A DNA stretch of 64,000 bases from Mycobacterium scrofulaceum (GTDB lineage Bacteria > Actinomycetota > Actinomycetes > Mycobacteriales > Mycobacteriaceae): assembly GCF_002086735.1 (NCBI RefSeq), contig NZ_MVIJ01000020.1, positions 35,220-99,219 on the forward strand. Direction: 5' to 3'. This document shows, piece by piece, positions 1 through 10,703 of this stretch. How positions within the stretch are numbered: position 1 is the stretch's first letter; each line of letters begins with the position of its first letter. The position numbers were made by a program, and so were the translations under genes. The notes beneath the pieces were generated by a model. That model searched no databases. It had not been told where the DNA came from and was given only the letters and a program-made list of their open reading frames with translations.

Positions 1-642
1 CCCGTCTTCCATCTTCTTCAGCGACTGGGACAGCACGGTCACCTCGGCGCCCAGCGCGGCGCCCAGCTTGACCCCCATGTGCCCGAGGCCGCCCAGGCCG
101 ATGATCGCCAGACGGGTGCCCTCGCCGGCCTTCCAGTGCCGCAACGGCGAGAACAGCGTGATACCCGCGCACAACAGCGGCGCGGCCTTGTCCAGCGGCA
201 GCGAGTCGGGGATGCGCACGACGAAGTTCTCGTCGACGACGACCGCCTGGCTGTAGCCGCCCTGCGTCGGCGTGCCGTCCTTGTCGATGGAGTTGTAGGT
301 GAAGGTCGCGCCCGGCTTGCAGTACTGCTCGAGCCCGGCCCGGCAACTGCTGCACTGGCCGCAGGAGTTCACCATGCAGCCCACCCCGACGTGGTCGCCG
401 ACCTTGTACTTGGTGACCTCGGAGCCGACCTGGCTCACCACACCGGCGATCTCGTGGCCGGGCACCACGGGGTAGTTGGGCGTGCCCCATTCGGCCTTGA
501 CGGTGTGGATGTCGGAGTGGCAGATCCCGGCGAACTTGATGTCGATCGCTACGTCGTGCGGACCGGGTTCACGCCGCTCGATGGTGGTCTTGGTCAACGG
601 TTCGGTCGCCGACGTGGCGGCGTACGCCGAAACAGTGCTCAT
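1..642 (-). CDS. adhC: Zinc-dependent alcohol dehydrogenase AdhC, 3' end beyond window
   Basis: This is the N-terminal 214 codons of an NAD(P)-dependent, zinc-containing alcohol/aldehyde reductase of the cinnamyl-alcohol dehydrogenase type (Rv3045 homologue, normally about 346 residues). The rest lies left of the window. Visible features are the catalytic zinc ligand region GICHSD (Cys41) and GHE (His63-Glu64), the structural zinc cysteines 94, 97, 100 and 108, and the start of the Rossmann fold, [12 protein letters not shown]. The ATG at 640-642 has a purine-rich GAGGGA just upstream. It lies downstream of fecB on the same strand, as in M. tuberculosis. The family reduces aldehydes in the cytosol; the physiological substrate is not visible here. 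Confidence 0.93.
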   Translation of the reverse strand, partial: MSTVSAYAATSATEPLTKTTIERREPGPHDVAIDIKFAGICHSDIHTVKAEWGTPNYPVVPGHEIAGVVSQVGSEVTKYKVGDHVGVGCMVNSCGQCSSCRAGLEQYCKPGATFTYNSIDKDGTPTQGGYSQAVVVDENFVVRIPDSLPLDKAAPLLCAGITLFSPLRHWKAGEGTRLAIIGLGGLGHMGVKLGAALGAEVTVLSQSLKKMEDG

Positions 643-684
643 GAATATCCCTCTTCGAAATGGTCGCGTCGTGAAAAAGTTTAG

Positions 685-732
685 CTAAGGTAATGTTCCC
701 GGGCCAACCGTGGCCGCTCGATATCACCTTAG
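685..732. promoter_or_regulatory. 7-bp inverted repeat between adhC and fecB
   Basis: CTAAGGT at 685-691 is repeated as ACCTTAG at 726-732 in the 117-bp gap between the fecB stop and the adhC start. The stretch is AT-richer than its surroundings. It could be an operator for adhC or a weak fecB terminator. It does not fit the IdeR iron box well. This is a sequence observation only. Confidence 0.25.
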
Positions 733-759
733 GGCGCCGGGTGGCGGTCCGCCGTGGCG

Positions 760-1854
760 CTAGTTGATGGGGGCGTTGACCAGGCGGAGGTCGTCGACGA
801 TGCCGCGGGCGGCGATCAGGCCCTCGCCGGTCTGCCACACCTCGTCGTTGACGACGTAGACCCGGTTGTCGTGGTTGGCGGACAGCTTGCGCCACGGGTC
901 GCTGTCCAGCACGGTGGCGGCGCGCTGGGCGGCGGCCGGTGACGCGCACGACAGGTAGACGACGTCGGCGTCGGCGGCGGAAAGGTCCGGGTTCTTGGCC
1001 AGGTCGGCGTCGGTGGCGCCGATCTCGAGGTACGGCTTGTCGGTGAACCGTTGGGACGCGGGCCGGTCCACCCCTACCGCGCCGAGCACGCTGGCCGGGA
1101 AGTTGTTGGCGCCGTAGACGCGGATCGTGTCGGTGGTCAGCTGCACGATGGAGGCCTGGAAGTGGGAGGCGTCGTGCCTGGCGCCGATGTCGCCGGCCCG
1201 CTGTGAAAAGCCGTTGAGCAGGGCGTCCGCCGCGGCGCCCCGCGCGGTGGCGGCGCCCACGCCGCGCAGGTTGTCCTGCCAGGCGGCGCCGGGGGCCGCG
1301 GTGAACACGGTCGGGGCGATCGCGGCCAACTGCGGATACAACGCGGGGGTCAGGCCCTGCGACCCCAGGATGAGGTCGGGATGGCTCGCCGCGATTGCGG
1401 CCAGGTCCGGTTTGCTGCGGGTCCCGACACCGGGCACGCCGCCCACCGCGCTGCCCAAATACGCGGGCTGGCTCGACGATCCGTCCGGCAGCGCCGCGCC
1501 GACCACCCGCGACTGCAGGCCCAACGCGCACAACGCGTCGAGCTGGTCACCGGACAGCACGACGATGCGCTGCGGCTCGTCGGGCACTTGCACCACGTCC
1601 GGGGTGACGCCGGCCGCGTTGCGCGCCTGCCGCGTCTTCGGCCCGGGATCGGCCGCCGCGGCATCCCGCGCGCATGACTCGTCCGGGTGACGGTCGTTTC
1701 CGAGCACGCCGGCACCGGCGATCTGCGTGGTGGGGGTGACCAGCGAGGGGGTCGCGGACTTGGCACCGGGTTTGCCCGATCCACAGCCGCTGCAGGTGAC
1801 GGCGACGGCCGCCGCCAGCGCCGCGGCCGCGCACAGGGACGCGGGTCGAGTCAT
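760..1854 (-). CDS. fecB: FecB-type substrate-binding lipoprotein
   Basis: The product is a periplasmic-binding-protein-like lipoprotein of the iron(III) siderophore/dicitrate family (Rv3044 homologue), about 364 residues. The signal peptide ends in a lipobox-like TCSGC, so the mature protein should be lipid-anchored outside the cytoplasmic membrane. The body carries the usual family landmarks, such as [18 protein letters not shown] near the start of the mature domain and [12 protein letters not shown] near the end. The start is set at the ATG at 1852-1854, which gives a short charged n-region (MTRPAS); a GTG four codons upstream (1866) is possible. No permease or ATPase lies beside it, as in other mycobacteria. 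The transcript diverges from ctaD. A ferric-siderophore ligand is the family expectation, not shown here. Confidence 0.9.
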   Translation of the reverse strand: MTRPASLCAAAALAAAVAVTCSGCGSGKPGAKSATPSLVTPTTQIAGAGVLGNDRHPDESCARDAAAADPGPKTRQARNAAGVTPDVVQVPDEPQRIVVLSGDQLDALCALGLQSRVVGAALPDGSSSQPAYLGSAVGGVPGVGTRSKPDLAAIAASHPDLILGSQGLTPALYPQLAAIAPTVFTAAPGAAWQDNLRGVGAATARGAAADALLNGFSQRAGDIGARHDASHFQASIVQLTTDTIRVYGANNFPASVLGAVGVDRPASQRFTDKPYLEIGATDADLAKNPDLSAADADVVYLSCASPAAAQRAATVLDSDPWRKLSANHDNRVYVVNDEVWQTGEGLIAARGIVDDLRLVNAPIN

Positions 1855-1983
1855 GCCGAAAAGCACGCGTCAGACGCTAACATCCGTGCGCTTCGCGCCC
1901 GGCGCGCCGAAACGACACGCCGCGCCGCCGACCCAATTACGACAGTTTGTAGGACCAGCCCTGACGTCGGCAGGATCGCCGGT

Positions 1984-2040
1984 TAAGATTCGTGTCAGCT
2001 CTGATTTTTGGGCCCCTGTCCTAATCCGATGTTTGGAGAA
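1984..2040 (+). promoter_or_regulatory. Putative ctaD -10 element and ribosome binding site
   Basis: TAAGAT at 1984-1989 resembles a mycobacterial -10 hexamer. GGAGAA at 2035-2040 is a clear Shine-Dalgarno sequence four bases before the TTG at 2045. The RBS is what decides the ctaD start, because the open frame runs in far upstream from 1727. Confidence 0.45.
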
Positions 2041-2044
2041 GCTG

Positions 2045-3790
2045 TTGACAGCCGAAGCGCCCCCCCTGGCAGAACTCGAGGCCGTTCGTCCCTACCCGGA
2101 CCGGACCGGTCCCAAAGGGAACCTCATCTACAAACTGATCACCACCACCGATCACAAGCTGATCGGCATCATGTACACGGTCACCTGCTTCGTCTTCTTC
2201 TTCATCGGCGGACTGATGGCCCTGTTGATGCGCACCGAGCTGGCCGCGCCGGGGCTGCAGTTCCTGTCGAACGAGCAGTACAACCAGCTGTTCACCATGC
2301 ACGGCACGATCATGCTGCTGCTGTACGCCACACCGGTGGTGTTCGGTCTGGCCAATCTGGTGCTGCCGCTGCAGATCGGTGCGCCCGACGTCGCGTTCCC
2401 GCGGCTGAACGCGTTCTCGTTCTGGCTGTTCCTGTTTGGCGGACTCACCGCGATGGGCGGCTTCATCGTCCCGGGCGGGGCGGCGGACTTCGGCTGGACG
2501 GCCTACACGCCGCTGTCGGACGCCGTGCACTCGCCCGGCGCCGGGGGAGACCTGTGGATCACCGGCCTGATCGTCGCCGGTCTGGGCACCATCCTGGGCG
2601 CGGTCAACATGATCACCACCGTGGTCTGCATGCGCGCGCCCGGCATGACGATGTTCCGGATGCCGATCTTCACCTGGAACATCCTGGTGACGTCGATCCT
2701 GATCCTGATCGCGTTCCCGATCCTGACCGCCGCGCTGTTCGGGCTGGCCGCCGACCGCCATCTCGGGGCGCACGTCTACGACGCGGCCAACGGCGGCGTC
2801 CTGCTGTGGCAGCACCTGTTCTGGTTCTTCGGCCATCCCGAGGTGTATATCGTCGCGCTGCCGTTCTTCGGCGTCGTCACCGAGATCATCCCGGTGTTCT
2901 CGCGCAAGCCGGTCTTCGGTTACACCACCCTGGTCTACGCGACGCTGTCGATCGCGGCGCTGTCGGTCGCGGTGTGGGCGCACCACATGTTCGCCACCGG
3001 TGCCGTCCTGCTGCCGTTCTTCTCGTTCATGACGTATTTGATCGCGGTGCCGACGGGGATCAAGTTCTTCAACTGGATCGGCACGATGTGGAAGGGCCAG
3101 ATCACCTTCGAGACGCCGATGCTGTTCTCGGTGGGCTTCCTGGTCACCTTCCTGCTGGGCGGCCTCACCGGTGTCATGCTGGCCAGCCCGCCGCTGGACT
3201 TCCACGTCACCGACACGTACTTCGTGGTGGCGCACTTCCACTACGTGCTGTTCGGCACCATCGTGTTCGCCACCTATGCAGGCGTCTACTTCTGGTTCCC
3301 CAAGATGACCGGCCGACTGCTCGACGAACGGCTGGGCAAGTTGCACTTCTGGCTGACTTTCATCGGCTTCCACACCACCTTCCTGGTGCAACACTGGCTG
3401 GGTGACATGGGCATGCCGCGCCGCTACGCCGACTACCTGCCCTCCGACGGCTTCCAGCCGTACAACATCGTGTCCACGGTCGGCGCCTTCATCCTGGGCT
3501 TGTCGATGTTCCCGTTCGTCTGGAACGTCTTCAAGAGTTGGCGCTACGGCGAGGTGGTGACCGTCGACGACCCGTGGGGTTACGGCAACTCGCTGGAGTG
3601 GGCCACCAGCTGCCCGCCGCCGCGGCACAACTTCACCGAGCTGCCCCGAATCCGTTCGGAGCGCCCGGCATTCGAGCTGCACTACCCGCACATGGTGGAG
3701 CGGCTGCGCGCCGAGGCGCACGTGGGCCGCGCGCACGGGCCGACGGACAAGGACGTCACCAGGATGGACGACGTCCAGGTTCGCAGCTGA
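2045..3790 (+). CDS. ctaD: Cytochrome c oxidase subunit I (aa3 type)
   Basis: Catalytic heme-copper subunit of the aa3 cytochrome c oxidase (Rv3043c homologue), an integral membrane protein with about 12 helices that reduces O2 and pumps protons in the bc1-aa3 supercomplex. The low-spin heme histidine is in FTMHGTIM. The CuB His-Tyr pair is in [10 protein letters not shown], the next two copper ligands are in WAHHMF, and the heme ligands near the end are in HFHYVL. From the TTG at 2045 the product is 581 residues, close to the 573 of M. tuberculosis. The TTG is preferred because a strong RBS lies just upstream and the protein then starts LTAEAPP, like its orthologue. CtaC and CtaE are encoded elsewhere. 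Confidence 0.96.
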   Translation: MTAEAPPLAELEAVRPYPDRTGPKGNLIYKLITTTDHKLIGIMYTVTCFVFFFIGGLMALLMRTELAAPGLQFLSNEQYNQLFTMHGTIMLLLYATPVVFGLANLVLPLQIGAPDVAFPRLNAFSFWLFLFGGLTAMGGFIVPGGAADFGWTAYTPLSDAVHSPGAGGDLWITGLIVAGLGTILGAVNMITTVVCMRAPGMTMFRMPIFTWNILVTSILILIAFPILTAALFGLAADRHLGAHVYDAANGGVLLWQHLFWFFGHPEVYIVALPFFGVVTEIIPVFSRKPVFGYTTLVYATLSIAALSVAVWAHHMFATGAVLLPFFSFMTYLIAVPTGIKFFNWIGTMWKGQITFETPMLFSVGFLVTFLLGGLTGVMLASPPLDFHVTDTYFVVAHFHYVLFGTIVFATYAGVYFWFPKMTGRLLDERLGKLHFWLTFIGFHTTFLVQHWLGDMGMPRRYADYLPSDGFQPYNIVSTVGAFILGLSMFPFVWNVFKSWRYGEVVTVDDPWGYGNSLEWATSCPPPRHNFTELPRIRSERPAFELHYPHMVERLRAEAHVGRAHGPTDKDVTRMDDVQVRS

Positions 3791-5050
<1,260 letters not shown>

Positions 5051-5065
5051 CGGCCGGCTGCCCGT

Positions 5066-5119
5066 GAGCAGACACAAAATCGCACGATCTCCGCCAATCT
5101 CATGCGATTCTGCGTCTGG
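5066..5119. repeat. Palindromic intergenic repeat, copy 1
   Basis: The left arm (5068-5084) reads GCAGACACAAAATCGCA and the right arm (5103-5119) TGCGATTCTGCGTCTGG. They pair over about 15 of 17 positions. The same element, better preserved, lies at 62521-62578. It fills the serB2/ABC gap and could act as an attenuator or terminator hairpin. It also contains a spurious ATG (5102) that would wrongly extend the next gene. Confidence 0.75.
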
Positions 5120-5200
5120 TCGCGGGGGCTGACGACCCGGCAGGTATCCGAGGTCCCCGGTACGGCACGATGGTCGGGTGCCGGAAAACGGAAGCCCGAG

Positions 5201-6076
5201 GTGAAACCCGAGGATTCGCGAGGATCCGAGGACGGCGCCGACCAGACGGATGAGGCAGCCGACCCCGATCTCCTGATCGACTTCAGGAACGTGTCGCTGC
5301 GCCGCGGCGGCAACGTCCTTGTCGGGCCGCTGGATTGGGCGGTCGAACTCGACGAGCGCTGGGTCATCGTCGGCCCCAACGGGGCGGGCAAGACGTCGCT
5401 GCTGCGCATCGCGGCGGCGGCCGAGCACCCCTCGTCGGGCGTCGCCTTCGTGCTGGGCGAGCGGCTGGGCCGGGTGGACGTGTCGGAGTTGCGTTCCCGG
5501 ATCGGGCTCAGCTCCTCGGCGCTGGCGCAGCGCATCCCGACCGACGAGGTGGTGCGCGACCTGGTCGTCTCGGCCGGTTACGCGGTGCTGGGCCGTTGGC
5601 GGGAGCGCTACGAGGACGTCGACTACCGCCGGGCCATCGACATGCTGGAGAGCCTCGGCGCCGAGCACCTCGCGGACCGTAGCTACGGGACGCTGTCGGA
5701 GGGCGAACGCAAGCGAGTGTTGATCGCCCGCGCGCTGATGACCGACCCGGAACTGCTGCTGCTCGACGAGCCCGCCGCCGGCCTGGACCTGGGCGGCCGC
5801 GAGGAGCTGGTGGCGCGGCTGGCCGACCTCGCCGCCGACCCCGACGCCCCCGCGCTGGTCCTGGTCACCCACCACGTCGAGGAGATCCCACCCGGCTTCA
5901 GCCACTGCATGCTGCTGTCGGAAGGGCAAGTGGTGGCCGCGGGGCTGCTGACCGACGTGCTGACCGCCGAGAACCTGTCCACCGCGTTCGGACAGTCGAT
6001 CGCCCTCGACGTCGTCGACGGGCGTTACTTCGCCCGACGCGTCCGCACCCGCGCAGCCCACCGGAGGCAGCTATGA
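5201..6076 (+). CDS. ABC transporter ATP-binding protein (Rv3041c homologue)
   Basis: Stand-alone ABC ATPase of about 291 residues. Walker A GPNGAGKTS is at residues 58-66, the signature reads LSEGERKR, Walker B is LLLLDEPAAGLD, and the switch histidine is in LVTHHVEE. The GTG at 5201 gives a length like the 287 of M. tuberculosis. An in-frame ATG at 5102 was rejected because it lies inside the palindromic repeat at 5066-5119. No permease is adjacent. The stop overlaps the next ATG (ATGA at 6073-6076), so the NUDIX gene is translationally coupled to it. The sequence resembles ModF/YlmA-like single-domain ATPases. The substrate is unknown. Confidence 0.88.
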   Translation: MKPEDSRGSEDGADQTDEAADPDLLIDFRNVSLRRGGNVLVGPLDWAVELDERWVIVGPNGAGKTSLLRIAAAAEHPSSGVAFVLGERLGRVDVSELRSRIGLSSSALAQRIPTDEVVRDLVVSAGYAVLGRWRERYEDVDYRRAIDMLESLGAEHLADRSYGTLSEGERKRVLIARALMTDPELLLLDEPAAGLDLGGREELVARLADLAADPDAPALVLVTHHVEEIPPGFSHCMLLSEGQVVAAGLLTDVLTAENLSTAFGQSIALDVVDGRYFARRVRTRAAHRRQL

Positions 6077-6891
6077 CGTCACCAACCGAGCCCCCGCTGG
6101 TCCCGCGCCCCGCGGCGACCGTGATGCTGGTCCGCGACGATCCCGGCGGGATCGCGGTGTTCCTGATGCGCCGGCACGCCAAGATGGAGTTCGCCGCCGG
6201 AACGATGGTCTTCCCGGGCGGCGGGGTCGACGACCGCGACCGCAACGCCGATATCGCCTGGGCCGGCCCACCGCCGCAGTGGTGGGCGGAGCGGTTCGGC
6301 ATTGCTGCCGACCTGGCCGAGGCGCTGGTCTGCGCGGCGGCCCGGGAAACGTTCGAGGAATCGGGCGTGCTGTTCGCGGGGCCGGCCGGCGACCCGGACG
6401 GGATCGTCGGCGACGCCTCGGTGTACGCCGACGCCCGCCGCGCGCTCGCCGACGGGACGTTGTCGTTCGCGGATTTCCTGCGCCGCGAGAACCTGGAGCT
6501 GCGTTCCGACCTGCTCCGGCCGTGGGCCAACTGGGTCACCCCCGAAGCCGAGCGCACCCGCCGCTACGACACCTACTTCTTCGTGGGAGCCCTGCCGGCG
6601 GGGCAGCGGGCCGACGGTGAGAACACCGAATCCGATCGCGCCGGGTGGACCACTCCGCAGGCGGCCATCGAGGACTTCTCCGCCGGCCGCTGCTTCCTGT
6701 TGCCGCCGACGTGGACGCAGCTGGATTCGCTGGCGGGCCGGACCGTCGCCGAGGTCCTGGCGGTCGAGCGGCAGATCGTGCCGGTGCAGCCGCACCTGGA
6801 GATCCAGGGCGAGAACTGGGTGTTCGAGTTCTTCGACTCCGACCGCTACCACCAGGCACGCGAAGCCGGCGGGATGGGGTGGCGGCATTGA
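6073..6891 (+). CDS. NUDIX hydrolase (Rv3040c homologue)
   Basis: Cytosolic pyrophosphohydrolase-type protein, 272 residues. The Nudix box is split: [10 protein letters not shown] early, then the metal-binding helix RETFEESG after a spacer of about 35 residues. This matches the longer NUDT19-like acyl-CoA diphosphatase subgroup better than MutT. The ATG overlaps the stop of the ABC gene, and its own stop overlaps the TTG of echA17, so these three genes form a tight cluster. Substrate assignment (CoA esters or nucleotides) is inference from family and from the neighbouring enoyl-CoA hydratase gene. Confidence 0.87.
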   Translation: MTSPTEPPLVPRPAATVMLVRDDPGGIAVFLMRRHAKMEFAAGTMVFPGGGVDDRDRNADIAWAGPPPQWWAERFGIAADLAEALVCAAARETFEESGVLFAGPAGDPDGIVGDASVYADARRALADGTLSFADFLRRENLELRSDLLRPWANWVTPEAERTRRYDTYFFVGALPAGQRADGENTESDRAGWTTPQAAIEDFSAGRCFLLPPTWTQLDSLAGRTVAEVLAVERQIVPVQPHLEIQGENWVFEFFDSDRYHQAREAGGMGWRH

Positions 6892-7652
6892 GGGAGTTCG
6901 TCAGCACGGTGGTCAGCGACGGCTCGCGGGACGCGGGCCTGGCCATGCTGCTGCTGTCGCGGCCGCCGACGAACGCGATGACGCGGCAGGTCTACCGGGA
7001 GATCGTGGCCGCGGCCGCCGAGTTGGCCGAGCGCGACGACGTCGCCGCGGTCATCCTGTTCGGGGGCCACGAGATCTTCTCGGCCGGCGACGACATGCCC
7101 GAGCTGCGGACGCTGACCGCCCCGGAGGCCGAGACGACGGCCCGGGCGCGGCAGCAGGCCATCGACGCCGTGGCGCAGATTCCTAAGCCGACCGTGGCCG
7201 CCATCACCGGATACGCGCTGGGCGCCGGGCTCACGCTGGCCCTGGCCGCCGATTGGCGCGTCAGCGGTGACAACGTGAAGTTCGGCGCCACCGAGATCCT
7301 GGCCGGGCTGATCCCCGGCGGCGACGGCATGGCCCGCCTGACCCGTGCGGCCGGGGCGAGCAGGGCCAAGGAACTGGTGTTCAGCGGCCGGTTCTTCGAC
7401 GCCGAGGAGGCGCTGACGCTGGGCCTCATCGACGAGATGGTGGCCCCCGACGACGTGTACGACGCCGCAGCGGGGTGGGCACGCCGCTTCCTGGAAGGTC
7501 CGAGGCACGCGCTGGCCGCCGCCAAGGCCGGCATCAACGACGTGTTCGAGGCGGGCCCGGCCGAGCGGGTCGCCGCCGAGCGGCGCCGCTACGTCGACGT
7601 GTTCGCCGCAGGTCAGACCGGCGACGAGGACTCCGGCTCCCGCGCCCGTTAG
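6888..7652 (+). CDS. echA17: Enoyl-CoA hydratase/isomerase family protein EchA17
   Basis: Crotonase-fold enzyme of 254 residues, the same length as Rv3039c. The two oxyanion-hole segments are visible: [10 protein letters not shown] and [14 protein letters not shown]. Family members hydrate or isomerise 2-enoyl-CoA in fatty acid beta-oxidation. The TTG at 6888 overlaps the upstream stop (TTGA) and makes the protein start [13 protein letters not shown], matching its orthologue. Longer in-frame upstream reading is rejected because it lies entirely inside the NUDIX gene. The substrate chain length cannot be read from sequence. Confidence 0.93.
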   Translation: MREFVSTVVSDGSRDAGLAMLLLSRPPTNAMTRQVYREIVAAAAELAERDDVAAVILFGGHEIFSAGDDMPELRTLTAPEAETTARARQQAIDAVAQIPKPTVAAITGYALGAGLTLALAADWRVSGDNVKFGATEILAGLIPGGDGMARLTRAAGASRAKELVFSGRFFDAEEALTLGLIDEMVAPDDVYDAAAGWARRFLEGPRHALAAAKAGINDVFEAGPAERVAAERRRYVDVFAAGQTGDEDSGSRAR

Positions 7653-7662
7653 GCTGCCCTTC

Positions 7663-8637
7663 ATGACGACGAGTTCGACCGATGCCGTTCCCAACCCGCA
7701 TGCCACAGCCGAGCAGGTGGAAGCGGCCCGGCATGACAGCAAGCTCGCCCAGGTCCTCTACCACGACTGGGAAGCCGAGTCCTACGACGAGAAGTGGTCG
7801 ATCTCCTACGACCAGCGCTGCGTGGACTATGCCCGGGATTGCTTCGACGCCATCGTTCCCGACCAGGTGCAGCGTGAGCTGCCCTACGACCGAGCCCTCG
7901 AATTGGGCTGCGGCACGGGGTTTTTCCTGCTCAACCTGATCCAGTCCGGCGTGGCCCGGCGCGGGTCGGTCACCGACCTGTCGCCCGGGATGGTCAAGGT
8001 CGCCACCCGCAATGGACAGTCGCTGGGGCTCGACATCGACGGCCGGGTCGCCGATGCGGAGGGAATCCCCTACGAGGACAATACTTTTGACCTGGTGGTC
8101 GGCCATGCCGTGCTGCACCACATTCCCGATGTCGAGCTGGCGCTGCGGGAGGTCGTCCGCGTGCTGCGGCCCGGCGGCCGGTTCGTGTTCGCCGGCGAGC
8201 CGACCACCGTCGGCGATACCTACGCCCGCACGTTGTCGACCTTGACCTGGCGCGTCGCGACCAACGTCACCAAGTTGCCGGGCTTGGACGGCTGGCGGCG
8301 GCCGCAGGCCGAGCTCGACGAATCCTCCCGCGCGGCCGCGCTGGAGGCGGTCGTCGACCTGCACACCTTCACCCCAGGGGACCTGGAGCGGATCGCCGGC
8401 AACGCCGGCGCCGCCGAAGTGCGAACGGCCACCGTGGAATTCACCGCCGCGATGCTGGGCTGGCCGCTGCGCACGTTCGAATGCGCGGTGCCGCCGGGGC
8501 GGCTGGGCTGGGGCTGGGCGAAGTTCGCGTTCAACAGCTGGAAGGCGTTGAGCTGGCTGGACGCCAACGTGATGCGGCATGTCGCCCCGAAGGGCTGGTT
8601 CTACAACGTGATGATCACGGGGGTCAAGCCCTCCTGA
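7663..8637 (+). CDS. Class I SAM-dependent methyltransferase (Rv3038c homologue)
   Basis: 324 residues with a Rossmann-like SAM-binding domain: motif I is ALELGCGTGFFLLNL, followed by the acidic-loop region VTDLSPGMVKVA and the post-motif VVGHAVLHHIPD. A C-terminal extension of about 110 residues probably carries the acceptor site. It belongs to the UbiE/Methyltransf_11 group. The substrate is unknown. It starts 10 bases after echA17 and continues that run of genes. Confidence 0.9.
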   Translation: MTTSSTDAVPNPHATAEQVEAARHDSKLAQVLYHDWEAESYDEKWSISYDQRCVDYARDCFDAIVPDQVQRELPYDRALELGCGTGFFLLNLIQSGVARRGSVTDLSPGMVKVATRNGQSLGLDIDGRVADAEGIPYEDNTFDLVVGHAVLHHIPDVELALREVVRVLRPGGRFVFAGEPTTVGDTYARTLSTLTWRVATNVTKLPGLDGWRRPQAELDESSRAAALEAVVDLHTFTPGDLERIAGNAGAAEVRTATVEFTAAMLGWPLRTFECAVPPGRLGWGWAKFAFNSWKALSWLDANVMRHVAPKGWFYNVMITGVKPS

Positions 8638-9836
8638 GTGACGGCCTCGCCTTCGGAGCCGGGGACGTCCGTTATCTGCGGTCGGAGGCGGGCGCCGCGG
8701 CGCTGGCCACGGTGGCCGAGCTCGAGCTGACCGACGTCACCCGGGTCGCCGACATCGCCGCGGCGCGGGCGCGGTTCGGCGACCGGGCGGCGGTGTTGGT
8801 GGAGACGACGTTGCTGCGCCGGCGCGCCGCCGAGAAACTCGGCGGTCTGGGCGCCGAAATCCCGCCGACGGACTGGCTGTTCACCGACGAGGCGCTGCAG
8901 CAGGCCACCGCGGCCCCGGTGGCCGTGCACCGCGCGGAGCGGCTCGCCGAGGCGGGGGTCGTCGTGCACGACGCGACCTGTTCGATCGGCACCGAGTTGG
9001 CCGCGCTGCGCGGACTGGGGGTCCCGGCGGTGGGCAGCGACCTGGACGCGGTGCGGCTGGCGATGGCCCGGCACAACCTGGGGGAAGCCGCCGCGCTGTG
9101 CCGCGCGGACGCGCTGGCCCCGGTGACCCGCGGCACCGCGGTGCTCGTCGACCCCGCCCGGCGCGGCGGCGGCCGCCGCCGCTTTCACCCCGATGACTAC
9201 CGGCCGGCCCTGGGCGCCGTGCTCGACACCTACCGCGGCCGCGAACTCGTTGTAAAGTGTTCTCCCGGAATAGATTTCGCTGAGATCGACCGACTCGGCT
9301 TCGCCGGCGAGATCGAGGTGACGTCGCATCGCGGCTCGGTGCGCGAAGCGTGCCTGTGGTCGGCCGGTCTGGCCCAGCGGGGTGTCCGCCGGCGTGCCAG
9401 CGTCCTCGATCGCGGCGAGCAGATCACCGACGCCGACCCCGACGACTGCCCGGTGCGGCCGGCCGGGCGATGGATCGTGGATCCCGACGGCGCGGTGGTG
9501 CGCGCCGCGCTGGTGCGTCACTACGGCGCGCGGCACCGGCTGTGGCAGCTCGACCCCGAGATCGCCTACCTGTCGGGGGACGCCCTGCCGCCCGCGGTTC
9601 GCGGCTTCGAGGTGCTCGAGCAGCTGGCGTTCGACGAGCGGAGGCTGCGACAGGCGTTGTCGGCGCTGGACTGCGGGTCGCTGGAGATTCTGGTGCGCGG
9701 CGTACGGGTGGACCCCGACGCGTTGCGGCGCCGGATGCGGCCGCGCGGTGGCCGGCCCCTGTCGGTGGTCATTACCCGCATCGGGTCACGGGCCGCCGCC
9801 CGCGCGACGGCCTTCGTCTGCCGTCCGTCACGGTAG
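8634..9836 (+). CDS. THUMP-like/SAM-fold protein (Rv3037c homologue)
   Basis: A SAM-methyltransferase-like protein. HDATCSIGTELAALRG resembles motif I and VLVDPARRGGGRRRF resembles a DPPR-type motif IV of RNA methyltransferases, so RNA modification is a reasonable but unproven role. The start is uncertain. The conserved N-terminus (GDVRYLRSEAGAAAL) begins near 8665, but no ATG/GTG/TTG lies in frame between the end of the previous gene and that point. A CTG at 8634, overlapping the upstream stop, is the best fit (400 residues). A GTG at 8712 would cut into conserved sequence. An ATG at 8481 would overlap the previous gene by about 157 bases with low-complexity sequence. Confidence 0.8.
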   Translation: MSDGLAFGAGDVRYLRSEAGAAALATVAELELTDVTRVADIAAARARFGDRAAVLVETTLLRRRAAEKLGGLGAEIPPTDWLFTDEALQQATAAPVAVHRAERLAEAGVVVHDATCSIGTELAALRGLGVPAVGSDLDAVRLAMARHNLGEAAALCRADALAPVTRGTAVLVDPARRGGGRRRFHPDDYRPALGAVLDTYRGRELVVKCSPGIDFAEIDRLGFAGEIEVTSHRGSVREACLWSAGLAQRGVRRRASVLDRGEQITDADPDDCPVRPAGRWIVDPDGAVVRAALVRHYGARHRLWQLDPEIAYLSGDALPPAVRGFEVLEQLAFDERRLRQALSALDCGSLEILVRGVRVDPDALRRRMRPRGGRPLSVVITRIGSRAAARATAFVCRPSR

Positions 9837-9907
9837 CGCCGGGTAGGCTGGTGCGATCGCTTCGCCAGGCGCCCAGCCCTCGCCTAACCTGCAAGGACAA
9901 TAAAAGA

Positions 9908-10591
9908 ATGCGATATCTGATAGCGACCGTGCTGGTCGCGTCGGCGGCCCTGGTGGGTTGGCCGGCGGCCGCCGCGCCACCGACGTGTGCCAGCTTGGGC
10001 GGCACCATCGAGGACGGTCAGATGTGTCGCCTGCGGACCACCAGCCCCACCTACATGCTCAACATGGCGTTCCCCGCCGACTACCCCGACGAGCAGGCGC
10101 TGACCGACTACATCACCCAAAACCGCGACGGTTTCGTCGCCGTCGCACAGAGTTCCGGGCCCCGCGATCAGCCCTACCAGCTCGAGGCCACCACCGAACA
10201 GCGCAGCTCCGGTCAGCCGCCGCACAACACCCGCAGCGTGGTGCTCAAGTTCTTCCAGGACCTCGGCGGAACGCACCCCTCGATCTGGTACAAAGCGTTC
10301 AACTACAACCTCGGAACGAAGCAGCCGATCACGTTCGACAGCCTGTTCGCGCCGGGCACCGCGCCACTGGACAGCATCTTTCCGGTGGTGCAGCGCGACC
10401 TGGAACGTCAGACCCCGTTCGGCGCAGCCATTCCGCCTTCGACCGGGCATGACCCGACGCACTACCAGAACTTCGCCATCACCGACGACCAGCTGATCTT
10501 CTACTTCGCGCCGGGTGAGATGCTGCCGGCGTTCTCCGGGCCGGTCCAGGCCGAGGTGCCGCGCAACGCCATCCCGCCGCTGGCGCTGTGA
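9908..10591 (+). CDS. Secreted TB22.2-like protein (Rv3036c homologue, DUF3298 type)
   Basis: 227 residues, the same length as the M. tuberculosis secreted antigen TB22.2. An N-terminal signal peptide (MRYLIATVLVASAALVGW...AAA) is followed by a two-cysteine segment and the conserved RsiV/DUF3298-like domain, with KFFQDLGGTHPS and NYNLGTKQPITFDSLF as landmarks. The ATG at 9908 is chosen because it begins the signal peptide; the open frame extends much further upstream inside the previous gene. Function is unknown; it is expected in the culture fluid or cell wall. A pair of exact 53-bp repeats starts inside its stop codon region. Confidence 0.92.
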   Translation: MRYLIATVLVASAALVGWPAAAAPPTCASLGGTIEDGQMCRLRTTSPTYMLNMAFPADYPDEQALTDYITQNRDGFVAVAQSSGPRDQPYQLEATTEQRSSGQPPHNTRSVVLKFFQDLGGTHPSIWYKAFNYNLGTKQPITFDSLFAPGTAPLDSIFPVVQRDLERQTPFGAAIPPSTGHDPTHYQNFAITDDQLIFYFAPGEMLPAFSGPVQAEVPRNAIPPLAL

Positions 10592-10695
10592 GTGGCGATC
10601 GCAAGCGCGGCGTAGTCGGGCGAAGCGGGTCGCCACCGTCGGGTGAGTGGCGATCGCAAGCGCGGCGTAGTCGGGCGAAGCGGGTCGCCACCGTC
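10588..10695. repeat. Two exact 53-bp direct repeats (2-bp spacer)
   Basis: The copies are at 10588-10640 and 10643-10695. Each begins GTGAGTGGCGATCGC and ends CGGGTCGCCACCGTC, so the unit also carries partly complementary ends (GTGGCGA/TCGCCAC) and can fold as a hairpin. The first copy begins in the stop region of the TB22.2-like gene. The pair fills the gap between two convergent genes and may serve as a bidirectional terminator. A diverged copy in the opposite orientation lies at 13321-13363. Confidence 0.85.
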
Positions 10696-10703
10696 ATCAG
10701 GTC

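Noticed and set aside
676..694. Possible IdeR iron box before adhC
   Set aside because: TTAGCTAAGGTAATG does not keep the palindromic spacing of the IdeR consensus; only a short inverted repeat was recorded.
5102..5200. N-terminal extension of the ABC ATPase from the ATG at 5102
   Set aside because: The extension lies in the right arm of the palindromic repeat and has no similarity to the orthologue.
8481..8633. Extension of the Rv3037c homologue to the ATG at 8481
   Set aside because: It overlaps the previous gene by about 157 bases with Gly/Ala/Arg-rich shadow sequence.
10588..10695. CRISPR-like array
   Set aside because: Only two units with a 2-bp spacer and no cas genes; it is a tandem intergenic repeat.
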